From: an uncultured bacterium
Lineage (GTDB): Bacteria > Bacillota_I > Bacilli_A > RF39 > UBA660
Length of the DNA: 58,010 nt
Assembly (NCBI GenBank): GCA_949296705.1
Contig: CASFOW010000024.1
Span: 1-58,010 of the forward strand
Direction: 5' to 3'
A model generated the notes under the pieces. That model was not told where the DNA came from. It did not search any database and worked only from the letters and a program-made list of their open reading frames with translations. Both the position numbers and the translations under genes were made by a program. Positions 39,662 through 47,830 of the stretch are shown piece by piece. Positions within the stretch are counted from its first letter, which is position 1. Each line of letters opens with the position of its first letter.

Positions 39662-40324
39662 ATGGCTATCGATTTACAAGAATATGAAGGAAGAATAGTG
39701 GCGTATGCGAGTAAGTTTCGTTATTACTACGATATGGATGATTTAATTCAAGTAGGTAGAATTGGCCTATTAAATGCTTTGGATCATTATGATTCAAGTC
39801 AGAATACGAAGTTTTCTTCTTATGCTTTTCTTTATATTAAAGGAGAAATTTTAAAATATGTACGAGAAAATAAAAATATTAAGATCAGTAAAGAACTATC
39901 GTCGTTAGTAAAACCAATCGAACGGGCTAAGGAGATACTTAGACAACGTTTACAAAAAGAGCCAACGATTGATGAAGTTAGTCATTTTTTAGAGCTTGAT
40001 CGTAGCGTGATTGAAGAAGTGATGTTGTCACAGGAGTTTGTTCGTAGTTTAGATTATGCTTTAAATGAAGATGATGAAGGAAAGGAAATGAATCTTTATC
40101 ATACTCTCTCTTATGAAGAAGTTGGCTATAATGCGGATGTACTTGATTTAAAACAGGCGGTAGAAGATTTAGAGGAAGAAGAGAGACGTTTAATTTCCTG
40201 TCGTTACTTTGAAGATATGACACAAAGTGAAACGAGTAAAGTATTAGGAGTTAACCAAGTAAAAGTTTCTCGAGAAGAGGCAAAGATTTTAAAAAAATTG
40301 CGGGGTGTATTAACAGATAGCTAA
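39662..40324 (+). CDS. sigF: Sporulation sigma factor, SigF-like
   Basis: This 220-residue sigma-70 family protein lacks region 1. Region 2 reads DDLIQVGRIGLLNALDHYD and KFSSYAFLYIKGEILKYVREN. Region 3 holds KEPTIDEVSHFLELD and region 4 holds LEEEERRLISCRYFEDMTQSETSKVLGVNQVKVSREE. This is closest in style to SigF/SigB/SigG. Its place after spoIIAA and before spoVA favours SigF, the first forespore sigma factor, although SigG is possible. It is about 35 residues shorter than B. subtilis SigF. GGTGAAAAT precedes the ATG. Its stop lies within a terminator. Confidence 0.85.
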   Translation: MAIDLQEYEGRIVAYASKFRYYYDMDDLIQVGRIGLLNALDHYDSSQNTKFSSYAFLYIKGEILKYVRENKNIKISKELSSLVKPIERAKEILRQRLQKEPTIDEVSHFLELDRSVIEEVMLSQEFVRSLDYALNEDDEGKEMNLYHTLSYEEVGYNADVLDLKQAVEDLEEEERRLISCRYFEDMTQSETSKVLGVNQVKVSREEAKILKKLRGVLTDS

Positions 40325-40345
40325 AGAATTATAGCTATCTTTTTG
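40315..40345 (+). terminator. Terminator overlapping the sigF stop codon
   Basis: AGATAGCT (40315-40322) pairs with AGCTATCT (40333-40340), followed by a T-run. It separates sigF from spoVA. Confidence 0.7.
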
Positions 40346-40374
40346 TATAGAATTTTTTTCTTTTTCTCATACTA
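40345..40374 (+). promoter_or_regulatory. Possible forespore (SigG/SigF-type) promoter of spoVA
   Basis: GTATA (40345-40349) and CATACTA (40368-40374) are 18 bases apart. This is the pattern of B. subtilis forespore promoters, and spoVA is SigG-dependent there. The leader would be very short, which weakens the call. Confidence 0.4.
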
Positions 40375-40392
40375 TTAATGGGTGATATATGG

Positions 40393-40833
40393 ATGGAAAA
40401 GACAAGATATAAAGAATTGGTAAAAAAACATCAACCAACCGAGACAAGAAGTCAGAATGCGTTTATTGCCTTTGTGACAGGTGGAATTGTTGGGGTGATT
40501 GGTCAGTTGTTAACGGAGTTTTATGCCGGCTTTTTTGAAATTTCTACTAAGGATGCTTCTACTTTTATGCTAGTGACGTTAATTTTTCTAGCTAGTTTGT
40601 TTACTGCACTAGGTTTTTTTGACAAATGGGTAAATTTCTGTAAGTGTGGATTAATTATTCCCATTACTGGTTTTGCTCATTCGATGACGAGTGCTGGTAT
40701 TGAATATCGAAAGGAAGGACCTGTTTTTGGATTAGGTAGTAATATTTTTAAATTAGCAGGCAGTGTAATTTTATATGGTGTAGTTTCGGCATGGTTTTTT
40801 GGAATGCTCAGACTACTGATTATGGGAGGATAG
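40393..40833 (+). CDS. spoVAC: Stage V sporulation protein AC
   Basis: This 146-residue membrane protein has about four helices with the family's signatures FVTGGIVGVIGQLLTEFY and IIPITGFAHSMTSAGIEYRKEGPVFGLG. SpoVAC is a mechanosensitive-channel-like part of the SpoVA complex that moves dipicolinic acid across the inner spore membrane during sporulation and germination. The ATG at 40393 has GGGTGAT in front and fits the proposed promoter; one 15 bases earlier does not. It heads a spoVAC-spoVAD-spoVAE operon, the minimal clostridial form rather than the seven-gene Bacillus form. Confidence 0.93.
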   Translation: MEKTRYKELVKKHQPTETRSQNAFIAFVTGGIVGVIGQLLTEFYAGFFEISTKDASTFMLVTLIFLASLFTALGFFDKWVNFCKCGLIIPITGFAHSMTSAGIEYRKEGPVFGLGSNIFKLAGSVILYGVVSAWFFGMLRLLIMGG

Positions 40834-40836
40834 AAG

Positions 40837-41832
40837 ATGACATTTAAATATAATCAGGTATTTGTTGAAGATGCTGCAACGATTGCGGGACCTTATGAAG
40901 CTATGGGACCGTTAAAGAAATATTTTGATCAGACTTTTGATAATTTGTATCATGGAGAAAAGTCGTGGGAAACAGCGGAAGCAAAAATTTTAGAAGATAG
41001 TATTCGTACTTTATTGAAAAAGACAAAAAAGAAAAAAGAAGATATTGATGTCATTATTTCGGGAGATTTGATGAATCAAATTACTTCTTCTTGTTATTCT
41101 TCTGAAAAATTTAATTTTCCTTTTTTAGGTATTTACAGTGCTTGTGCGACTAGTGTTGAGGGAATGATTTTAGGTAGTAGTTTAATTGATGGTGGTAAAG
41201 TAAATAGAGCGATTGCTTCTACTTCATCGCATAATATGTCTAGTGAAAAGCAATTCCGTAATCCTACTGAGTATGGAGCACCGAAACCAAAAACCGCAAC
41301 TTTTACCGCAACAGGTGGAGCTAGTATTTTACTAACCAATGAAAATACGGGAATTAAAGTTGAAAGTTCTACGATTGGAAAAATTATTGATTATGAACAG
41401 AATGATCCTTTTAATATGGGAGCGGTTATGGCTCCAGCTGCGGCGGATACGATTCATCGTCACTTAATGGATTTAAATCGTACTTTAGATTACTATGATT
41501 TGATCTTAACTGGTGATTTAGGCACTTATGGTAAAGAGATTTTGATTGACTTCATGAAAACAGAATACGGATTAGATATCAGTAGAAATTATAATGACTG
41601 TGGAACGATGCTTTATGACTTAGAAAAACAAAAAGAGGTCCAAGCAGGTGGCTCTGGACCGGTATGTAGTGCATTAGTAAATTATAGTGTTGTGTTAGAA
41701 CTGTTGAAGAAAAAGAAAATTAAAAAAGTATTGTTGGTCGCAACGGGAGCGTTATTTTCTCCTACTTTTGTCTATCAACATGAAAATATTTTAAGTATTG
41801 CGCATGCAATCAGTTTGGAGGTTATCAAATGA
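40837..41832 (+). CDS. spoVAD: Stage V sporulation protein AD
   Basis: This 331-residue soluble protein has a thiolase/KAS-III-like fold. YSACATSVEGM holds the thiolase-type Cys region and TATGGASILLTNENTG follows. In B. subtilis SpoVAD binds dipicolinic acid directly and is essential for its uptake into spores. Length is normal. It starts 3 bases after spoVAC and overlaps spoVAE by 4 bases (ATGA), so all three are coupled. Confidence 0.95.
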   Translation: MTFKYNQVFVEDAATIAGPYEAMGPLKKYFDQTFDNLYHGEKSWETAEAKILEDSIRTLLKKTKKKKEDIDVIISGDLMNQITSSCYSSEKFNFPFLGIYSACATSVEGMILGSSLIDGGKVNRAIASTSSHNMSSEKQFRNPTEYGAPKPKTATFTATGGASILLTNENTGIKVESSTIGKIIDYEQNDPFNMGAVMAPAAADTIHRHLMDLNRTLDYYDLILTGDLGTYGKEILIDFMKTEYGLDISRNYNDCGTMLYDLEKQKEVQAGGSGPVCSALVNYSVVLELLKKKKIKKVLLVATGALFSPTFVYQHENILSIAHAISLEVIK

Positions 41833-42179
41833 TCTATTTAACTTCTTTCTTGTTCTGTGGATTTATCTGTCTTTTGGGGCAAGTGATTTTGGATAATACT
41901 AAGTTAACTGCCGGTCATATTACTAGTATTTTTGTAGTAACCGGTGCTTTTTTAGATACCTTTAGTATTTATGATCAAATTATTAATCGAGTAGGAGCTG
42001 GTGCGTTAGTTCCTATTACTAGTTTTGGTCATTCTCTTATTCATGGTGCTTTAGATAAGGCTAGTGACATGGGAATTATGGGACTTTTGATGGGTATGTT
42101 TGATCTTACGGCTTCTGGTATTACGGCAGCTATTGTCTTTACTTTTATTTTTAGTTTATTCTTTAGACCACAAAATTAA
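41829..42179 (+). CDS. spoVAE: Stage V sporulation protein AE
   Basis: This 116-residue membrane protein with about three helices carries the family segment GAGALVPITSFGHSLIHGALDKA, and resembles SpoVAC in its 'PIT-FGHS' element. It is the third part of the SpoVA dipicolinate channel. It corresponds to SpoVAEB of Bacillus. Its stop overlaps that of the convergent RNHCP gene by 4 bases. No spoVAF or gerA genes follow. Confidence 0.93.
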   Translation: MIYLTSFLFCGFICLLGQVILDNTKLTAGHITSIFVVTGAFLDTFSIYDQIINRVGAGALVPITSFGHSLIHGALDKASDMGIMGLLMGMFDLTASGITAAIVFTFIFSLFFRPQN

Positions 42180-42481
42180 TTGCTGTTTTTCGATAATTCG
42201 ATAATGATATTCATATCATCGTCATTGGCGATGATATTTTTATGCAGTTGATGACATTTTTCACAACGATAGATAATTTTATAGCTATCTTTAAATTTTT
42301 CTATTCCGATTGGTTTTAATAATCCTTGACATGAGTTTTCTCTATCTCCCGGAAAGATATCAACATGTTTAGAGTATAGGCAAAAGGGACAGTGATCTCT
42401 AGCCGTATAATTTAGTTTAGATACTCGTTTATGGCAATGTTCACAAATAAATTCTTCATCACGCATGGTAAATCTTTTCAT
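42176..42481 (-). CDS. RNHCP-domain zinc-ribbon protein
   Basis: This 101-residue protein belongs to the RNHCP family, named for its motif, which here reads RDHCPFCLYSKHVD. Flanking CEHCHKRV and a C-terminal YRCEKCHQLH make two probable zinc-binding knuckles. PGDRENSCQGLLKPIGIE is the second family block. The function of the family is unknown. It has no neighbour in its own operon and overlaps the stop of spoVAE. The first ATG is used. Confidence 0.85.
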   Translation of the reverse strand: MKRFTMRDEEFICEHCHKRVSKLNYTARDHCPFCLYSKHVDIFPGDRENSCQGLLKPIGIEKFKDSYKIIYRCEKCHQLHKNIIANDDDMNIIIELSKNSN

Positions 42482-42541
42482 AATAACCTCATTCTAGTGT
42501 ATGAAAAAATACTAGACTTTCTAGTATTTAGTCTTTATTGA

Positions 42542-42632
42542 TGGCGGAGAGTCAGGGATTCGAACCCTGGGAACGACTTAGCCGTTCATAGCATTTCGAG
42601 TGCTACACTTTCGACCACTCAGACAACTCTCC
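42542..42632 (-). tRNA. tRNA-Ser (anticodon CGA)
   Basis: On the minus strand a 7-bp acceptor stem GGAGAGT/ACTCTCC, an anticodon loop CTCGAAA in a TAGCA/TGCTA stem, a long class II variable arm, a GGTTCGAATCC T-arm and an encoded CCA are all seen. It reads UCG codons. Confidence 0.95.
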
Positions 42633-42733
42633 ATTTCGTATGTAATTATATCATAAATCTTTATTTCTAGTACTTTCTTTTTTAGTTTTTTTGGTATTAT
42701 GATATAATGTTTAGTAGTTAATAGGTGATAAAC

Positions 42734-43453
42734 ATGGAGTATGAAGTAAAAATAGATAATTTTGAAGGCCCTTTGGATTTGTTGTTACATTTGATTAAGG
42801 AATCAAAAGTAGATATATGGGAGATCAGTATAGCGGATATTGCGGAAGAGTATTTGGCTTATATTCAGAGAATGGAAAAGTTAAATTTAGATATTGCGAG
42901 TGAATATTTGGTAATGGCTAGCGAATTAATCGAGATGAAAAGTAGAATGTTACTTCCTCGCTCAGAAAAAGAAGTAGGGATAGAAGAGGAAGAAGATCCC
43001 AAAGAACGTTTAATTAGACGTCTGGTTGAGTATCAGAAATATAAAGAAGTAACTAAGAATTTTAAAGAATTGGAATCTTTACGCCAAGAATTTTATACTA
43101 AGGCTCCTGATAATTTAAAAGAATATGTAGAAGAAGGAGTTGTTCCTAGTAGTGATGTTACTTTGGAAGATTTGATGCTTGCTTTTCAGAAGTTTTTAAA
43201 TCGTAAAGAATTAGAAAAGCCTCTTCAAACCACAGTAACCAAAAAGGAAATTACGGTAGAAGAAAGAAGGAAGAGGATTCGTGATATTTTATCTAAGAAA
43301 AAACGAGTAGATTTTTTTGAACTTTTTGAAGTGATTACTAGAGAATATATCGTCGTTACTTTTTTGGCTATTTTAGAAATGGCTAAGAAGCAAGAATTAT
43401 TGATTAAACAAGAAAATGATTTTTCACAAATTATGATTGAGGTGGTTGCATGA
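42734..43453 (+). CDS. scpA: Segregation and condensation protein A
   Basis: This 239-residue kleisin bridges the SMC dimer in the bacterial condensin complex. The N-terminal signature EGPLDLLLHLIKE and the MASELIEMKSRMLLP helix are present, and the C-terminal winged helix ends with the ILEMAKKQEL segment that binds the SMC cap. The ATG at 42734 with AGGTGAT is preferred to an in-frame GTG 9 bases earlier. A TATAAT lies about 25 bases upstream. It overlaps scpB by 4 bases. Confidence 0.95.
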   Translation: MEYEVKIDNFEGPLDLLLHLIKESKVDIWEISIADIAEEYLAYIQRMEKLNLDIASEYLVMASELIEMKSRMLLPRSEKEVGIEEEEDPKERLIRRLVEYQKYKEVTKNFKELESLRQEFYTKAPDNLKEYVEEGVVPSSDVTLEDLMLAFQKFLNRKELEKPLQTTVTKKEITVEERRKRIRDILSKKKRVDFFELFEVITREYIVVTFLAILEMAKKQELLIKQENDFSQIMIEVVA

Positions 43454-44055
43454 AGTTAGAAGCAGTAGTAGAGGGCTTATTGTTTGTTGTTGGCGAAGAA
43501 GGATTAACCCTTAACCAATTAGTAGATATTTTAGAAGTGGATTTAGACCAAGTAAAAGAAATTTTAAATAATTTAAGAGAGCGTTACGAAAAGGAGGATA
43601 GTGGTATTCGGATTCACTTTTTAGGAGATCGATTTAAATTGACAACTAAACCTGAGCATAAAAAGTATTTTCAAAAATTAATTGAAAATCCGGAAAATAA
43701 TACTTTTAGTCAAGCTGCTTTGGAAACACTAGCAATTATTGCTTACAATGAGCCTATTACTAGGTTAGAAGTCGATGAAATTAGGGGAGTTAGTAGTAGC
43801 CAGATGATTCGAAAATTAGTGGCTAAAGGTTTGATTAAGGAAGTAGGAAGAAGCGATGCGGTAGGAAGACCTATTCTTTATCGGACAACTAGTGAATTTT
43901 TAGATTATTTTGGTTTGTCATCAAAAGAAGATTTACCTAAACTAGAGGATTTTGCCCATATCGATATTTCTCGAAATGAAGATATTGATTTGTATCATTC
44001 TAAATATACGGAAATAGATGAAGAAGAAAAAATTGAAGAACTAGAAGAACTGTAA
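43450..44055 (+). CDS. scpB: Segregation and condensation protein B
   Basis: This 201-residue protein is the kite subunit of the SMC-ScpAB complex. It has two winged-helix domains; the second contains QAALETLAIIAYNEPITRLEVDEIRGV and GLIKEVGRSDAVGRPILYRTT, which are diagnostic. It ends in an acidic tail. Translation is coupled to scpA by ATGA. Confidence 0.95.
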   Translation: MKLEAVVEGLLFVVGEEGLTLNQLVDILEVDLDQVKEILNNLRERYEKEDSGIRIHFLGDRFKLTTKPEHKKYFQKLIENPENNTFSQAALETLAIIAYNEPITRLEVDEIRGVSSSQMIRKLVAKGLIKEVGRSDAVGRPILYRTTSEFLDYFGLSSKEDLPKLEDFAHIDISRNEDIDLYHSKYTEIDEEEKIEELEEL

Positions 44056-44114
44056 TTTACTTTTTATTTATCTTGTGATATATTTTTAATATAGGATAAG
44101 GTAGGAGGTTTCGT

Positions 44115-44642
44115 ATGAAAAAGAAGATAGTTAGGAAAAAGAAAAGTGATTCTGATTTACAAAAAGGTGGAAAAGTAAATGCTCGACAAGTTTATTATTT
44201 TGTGATGATTTTTGTTTATTTATATTTGATTGTTGCTTGTATGTATAAGTATCACGTTCGCGAATCTTTACAAGATTGTATGCTAGAAATTATTTGTTTA
44301 CTTGTTTTATCTGGGGTAATTTATTTTGTTCATGTGTTGGATTTGCGAGCATCTAAAGGAAAACGAATTTTTCGTCAAAAACTAGCAAAAAAGAAGAAAA
44401 GGAAAGAGCGTGTTAAAGTTTATTTAAGTGAAGCTATTTTATGTTCTTTGTTGATAACTACTATTTTTGCTTTATTAGTTGCATTTAATAATATATTTAT
44501 AGATTTTTACCGTATTGTTCCTAATAATGTACTTTTATCTGTGTTATTGGTGGTTATTGCTTGTTTTGTTGCCTTTGGAGTAATTATTTTCTTAGGTGAT
44601 TATTGGTTTAGTGAAAAGTATGTCAAAAAGTATGAGAGTTAA
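44115..44642 (+). CDS. Lys-rich multi-pass membrane protein, unknown
   Basis: This 175-residue protein has about four membrane helices (near 28-45, 58-78, 108-130 and 140-162). The cytoplasmic N-terminus (KKKIVRKKKSDSDLQKGGK) and the middle loop (RQKLAKKKKRKERVK) are very basic. No family is recognised. AGGAGG precedes the ATG. It follows scpAB by 59 bases and may share their transcript. The basic loops suggest contact with nucleic acid or phospholipid, but that is only a guess. Confidence 0.6.
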   Translation: MKKKIVRKKKSDSDLQKGGKVNARQVYYFVMIFVYLYLIVACMYKYHVRESLQDCMLEIICLLVLSGVIYFVHVLDLRASKGKRIFRQKLAKKKKRKERVKVYLSEAILCSLLITTIFALLVAFNNIFIDFYRIVPNNVLLSVLLVVIACFVAFGVIIFLGDYWFSEKYVKKYES

Positions 44643-44826
44643 TCTTATACTTTTTTATTTTTCTTATTTTGTAAAATGGTATTTTGTTTCATAAATAGAG
44701 CGATTAACTCTTTGATGATATTGTATATTTAATTTTTTGATCATTCATTTTATGATACAATGTAATTGTTCGGTAGTGAATAATTTTTTCGCTTTTGATT
44801 GTAGTTTTAGTAAGGAATGATGACAG

Positions 44827-46062
44827 GTGCAAAAAGAAAATTTAAATAATTATTTTGAACAATTATTGGCTTATAAATGGTTAAAGGAATATCATACGAG
44901 AAAAAATTATATGAAACTATTAGGGGTTAGTCGTTGGGAACTAGCGCATAGTAATTTTTTAAAATGGTTATTTTTAAATGCGGATCTTTTGGCATTAAAG
45001 AAGTTACTCGGTTTATTTCAAAAAAAGATTTTGGAGAATACTATTTATGCTAAGCATTATCATTCATTTATGTCTATTCAAATAGATTATGCTAATCTCT
45101 CTCGAATCAATGTTATTCGTGAAAAAATGTATCATATTGATTTGTTTATTCCTCTACAGATTAATGATGAAAATTTTGTAATTGTTTTAGAAAATAAAGT
45201 AGAATCTTTTGTTCATGGAAATCAGTTACAAGAATATTTGAGAAATGTTGAAAAGTTGAATATTCCTACTGAGCATATTTTACCGATTTATTTGTGTGTT
45301 AGTGATGAACAAGTTACTAAAGAAGTAGAAGAAAATTTATATGTTTCTATGACTTATCAGGATTTATATGATGGTGTATTAAAGGAAGTTTTGCGGGATA
45401 GTCAAGATGATGAGGTTGATTTTATCATCAAAGAATATATTCATAGTCTTTCTTGTTATACTTCTGGTGTTTCTTATAGTACGATGATTATTACGGATGA
45501 AGAAAAATATTATTTAAAAGAATTATTCAGTGATGAAAAAATGAAAAAGTTAGTAGAAGAAGTTTCTTTACTATATCGTAATGATTATTCCTTTTTCTAT
45601 TATGGGGAAAATAAGATGCTTTTGGATATTTTTTTCGCTAAATATAAAAAGATCCTCGAGTTAGAGAATAATCAATTTCTTATTCAAGACCAATTAAAAA
45701 AGATATTGGCTTTTAAGAGTAGAAGGTATTATTTGACAATTAACAGCCAACCTATAGAGTGTAGTAGTATTAAACAGTTGTTGGTGAAAATAATTGGGTA
45801 TTTATATTTTGAACAGAATTGTTCGTTAGATAAACTAGACGATTATTTTAATCGTTTATATGTAAATCCCATATTGATCACGGAAGAAAATTGGCAAAAT
45901 ATTTCTTCTGAGCAACGAAAGTGGTATGATCAGGTTAATTTTTCTAATGGGATGAAATTGTATATTTTTGCTTCTTGGTTATCTTCTGATTATCCGGAAT
46001 TGAAAGAGAATATTGAACGCTCAATTTTAGAGTTAGCAGATTATGGAATCTCTTTATATTGA
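44827..46062 (+). CDS. PD-(D/E)XK nuclease superfamily protein
   Basis: This 411-residue protein has the PDDEXK_4 pattern in its N-terminal half: a conserved WELAHSNFLKWLF helix (Glu and His-Ser), then HIDLFIPL (Asp), VIVLENKVES (Glu-x-Lys) and QLQEYLRNV. All nuclease residues are present. The C-terminal half is helical with no family recognised. The GTG start has AAGGAATGATG upstream at normal distance. Such proteins occur as orphan nucleases in accessory regions and in restriction-like systems. It has no methylase or helicase beside it. It lies just upstream of the tRNA-Leu island. Confidence 0.75.
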   Translation: MQKENLNNYFEQLLAYKWLKEYHTRKNYMKLLGVSRWELAHSNFLKWLFLNADLLALKKLLGLFQKKILENTIYAKHYHSFMSIQIDYANLSRINVIREKMYHIDLFIPLQINDENFVIVLENKVESFVHGNQLQEYLRNVEKLNIPTEHILPIYLCVSDEQVTKEVEENLYVSMTYQDLYDGVLKEVLRDSQDDEVDFIIKEYIHSLSCYTSGVSYSTMIITDEEKYYLKELFSDEKMKKLVEEVSLLYRNDYSFFYYGENKMLLDIFFAKYKKILELENNQFLIQDQLKKILAFKSRRYYLTINSQPIECSSIKQLLVKIIGYLYFEQNCSLDKLDDYFNRLYVNPILITEENWQNISSEQRKWYDQVNFSNGMKLYIFASWLSSDYPELKENIERSILELADYGISLY

Positions 46063-46214
46063 TCTATCAATTTGTATAAAATGGCACTTTTATTGAATAG
46101 TTAATAAGGATTAAGGGTGTCTTTTATTTTCCTTTTAATTTTTAGTGGTGTAAGTGGAAAATAGGGTTAAACTACTTTACTTTCTGATTTTTTCTTGCTA
46201 TAATTAACTTACTT

Positions 46215-46300
46215 GCCCGAGTGGTGGAATGGTAGACGCGATGGACTCAAAATCCATTGGTAGCAATACCGTGTCGGTTCAAGTCCGACCTCGGGCACCA
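46215..46300 (+). tRNA. tRNA-Leu (anticodon CAA)
   Basis: GCCCGAG/CTCGGGC acceptor stem, CTCAAAA anticodon loop in an ATGGA/TCCAT stem, class II variable arm, GGTTCAAGTCC T-arm and encoded CCA. It reads UUG. Its 3' end is the first member of a series of repeated sequences downstream. Confidence 0.95.
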
Positions 46301-46333
46301 GATTAATAATTACTCAAAATTACGAGTTAATAT
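46294..46333 (+). repeat. att-like repeat, copy A (tRNA-Leu 3' end and flank)
   Basis: GGCACCAGATTAATAATTAC continues to CGAGTTAATAT at 46323-46333. Copy B matches it with few changes, including the last five bases of the tRNA acceptor. Confidence 0.7.
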
Positions 46334-46377
46334 ACTAAAATGCACTTAGTTTGTGCATAAATTGTCTAAAAAACAGA

Positions 46378-46414
46378 AAAACGCACAATATTTTTGAAAT
46401 GTTGTGCGTTTTTT
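46378..46414 (+). terminator. Strong intrinsic terminator downstream of tRNA-Leu
   Basis: An 11-bp stem, AAAACGCACAA (46378-46388) / TTGTGCGTTTT (46402-46412), with a T-run. Confidence 0.8.
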
Positions 46415-46462
46415 GTTTACTTTTGCAATTTAATATGATAAAGTTTTATTGAGGTGAAACAA

Positions 46463-47542
46463 TTGAAACCATTTAAAGTTGAAAAGTTACCAATTCAATA
46501 CAATCTTGATAAAGAATTAATAGTTTTGATTTCGGAAGCTAATTTAAAATATGGAGAATATAAATCGAATTTAAAAAATAGTCAGTTTGATTCAAGATTT
46601 TTTTTAGATTCTATAATTTTAAGCGAGAGTTTAAAATCAACCCAAATCGAAGGAACACAAATATCTCAGGATGACATGTATTATTTAAAATACATGCCTA
46701 AAACAGATGATAATTTAGAAATTCAAAATTTAAAAAAAGTGATTGATTATGCTAAGAATTATTTGAAAGAAAATGATAAAATAAATATTAAGTTTATAAA
46801 TAATATTCATAAAATATTACTTGATAGTGTTAGAGGAAACGAAAAAGAACCAGGAAAAATTAGAAATATACAAAACTGGATAGGTCCTAAGGGATGTACT
46901 ATAGAAGAAGCTATTTTTGTGCCTCCTGCACCAGAAGATGTCCCTATTCTATTAGAAAACTTATTTGATTATATGAACAATGCATATATTGATCCTTTGT
47001 TTATAAATTTAGCAATTTCTCATTCACAATTTGAAACGATACACGCATATAGAGATGGAAATGGAAGATTAGGTAGAGCATTGATTCCTATTCAGTTGGC
47101 TTTATTAACGGAAGAAGAACCTATTTTATTTTTATCAGAAATAATAGAATTATATAAACCTAGCTATCATAAATTTTTAAATGAAAGTAGAAAGGGAAAT
47201 ATGATTGGTTTTATTAAATTCTTTTTACAGTGTATAATAGAGCAGTGTAATAATTATATTGCAAAAATAAATAGAATAAAACAGATATACACAAAGGATA
47301 TGGAAAAATTAAAAATTTTAAATAGTAATGCTGTTTACAGAATTATGCCCGCAATAATGCGACAAATAGTTTTTACCAAAAAAGAAATAGAAGAAGAATC
47401 AGGAGTATCAAGAAATACCGTCTCAACATTAATTGATAAATTAGTAGAACTTGATATATTAGTGCCAGACTCTAATTATGCAAAATTAGCTTATAGATAT
47501 AATGAAATTTATAACGTTTTTATTGGTAAAGATATGACATAA
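46463..47542 (+). CDS. Fic-domain AMP-transferase family protein
   Basis: Fic proteins attach AMP or related groups to target proteins. The core HAYRDGNGRLGR is complete, with the catalytic His and the anion-binding DGNGR. The N-terminal STQIEG is the autoinhibitory (S/T)xxxE(G/N) helix, so the enzyme is probably held inactive in cis. The C-terminal 70 residues form a winged helix (KEIEEESGVSRNTVSTLIDKL), the common stand-alone Fic-wHTH design. The TTG at 46463 has GAGGTG at the right distance; a GTG start would lie inside that Shine-Dalgarno. Codon use (many ATA and AAA) differs from neighbouring core genes, fitting acquisition next to the tRNA. Confidence 0.85.
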   Translation: MKPFKVEKLPIQYNLDKELIVLISEANLKYGEYKSNLKNSQFDSRFFLDSIILSESLKSTQIEGTQISQDDMYYLKYMPKTDDNLEIQNLKKVIDYAKNYLKENDKINIKFINNIHKILLDSVRGNEKEPGKIRNIQNWIGPKGCTIEEAIFVPPAPEDVPILLENLFDYMNNAYIDPLFINLAISHSQFETIHAYRDGNGRLGRALIPIQLALLTEEEPILFLSEIIELYKPSYHKFLNESRKGNMIGFIKFFLQCIIEQCNNYIAKINRIKQIYTKDMEKLKILNSNAVYRIMPAIMRQIVFTKKEIEEESGVSRNTVSTLIDKLVELDILVPDSNYAKLAYRYNEIYNVFIGKDMT

Positions 47543-47586
47543 ATTTTAATTATATAAAATGAAAATAAAGGTATTACACTATTAAT

Positions 47587-47683
47587 AGTGATTGATTTAT
47601 ATATCAATTATCTCGGTAAAAGTTGTAGATAACTTCTTCAACGGCACCAGATTGATCGTTACTCGAACTTTTCGAGTTAATAT
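47587..47683 (+). repeat. att-like repeat, copy B
   Basis: The first 63 bases (47587-47649) match copy C, with 30 bases identical at 47620-47649. The remainder (47643-47683) matches the tRNA-Leu end and flank of copy A. The segment therefore joins both repeat halves. Confidence 0.8.
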
Positions 47684-47720
47684 AAAAACTACTCTCAGAA
47701 TTAAATTGAAAGTAGTTTTT
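47684..47720 (+). terminator. Terminator after repeat B
   Basis: AAAAACTAC (47684-47692) pairs with GTAGTTTTT (47712-47720). It is the first clear terminator after the Fic gene. Confidence 0.55.
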
Positions 47721-47830
47721 ATTTTGATAATTTAGAAAACACACTTGTACATTGACGAATGTGTGAATTTGACAAATTACTATATTTAGCTATTATAATA
47801 TAGACTATTAAAAAGAGGTGATTGATTTAT

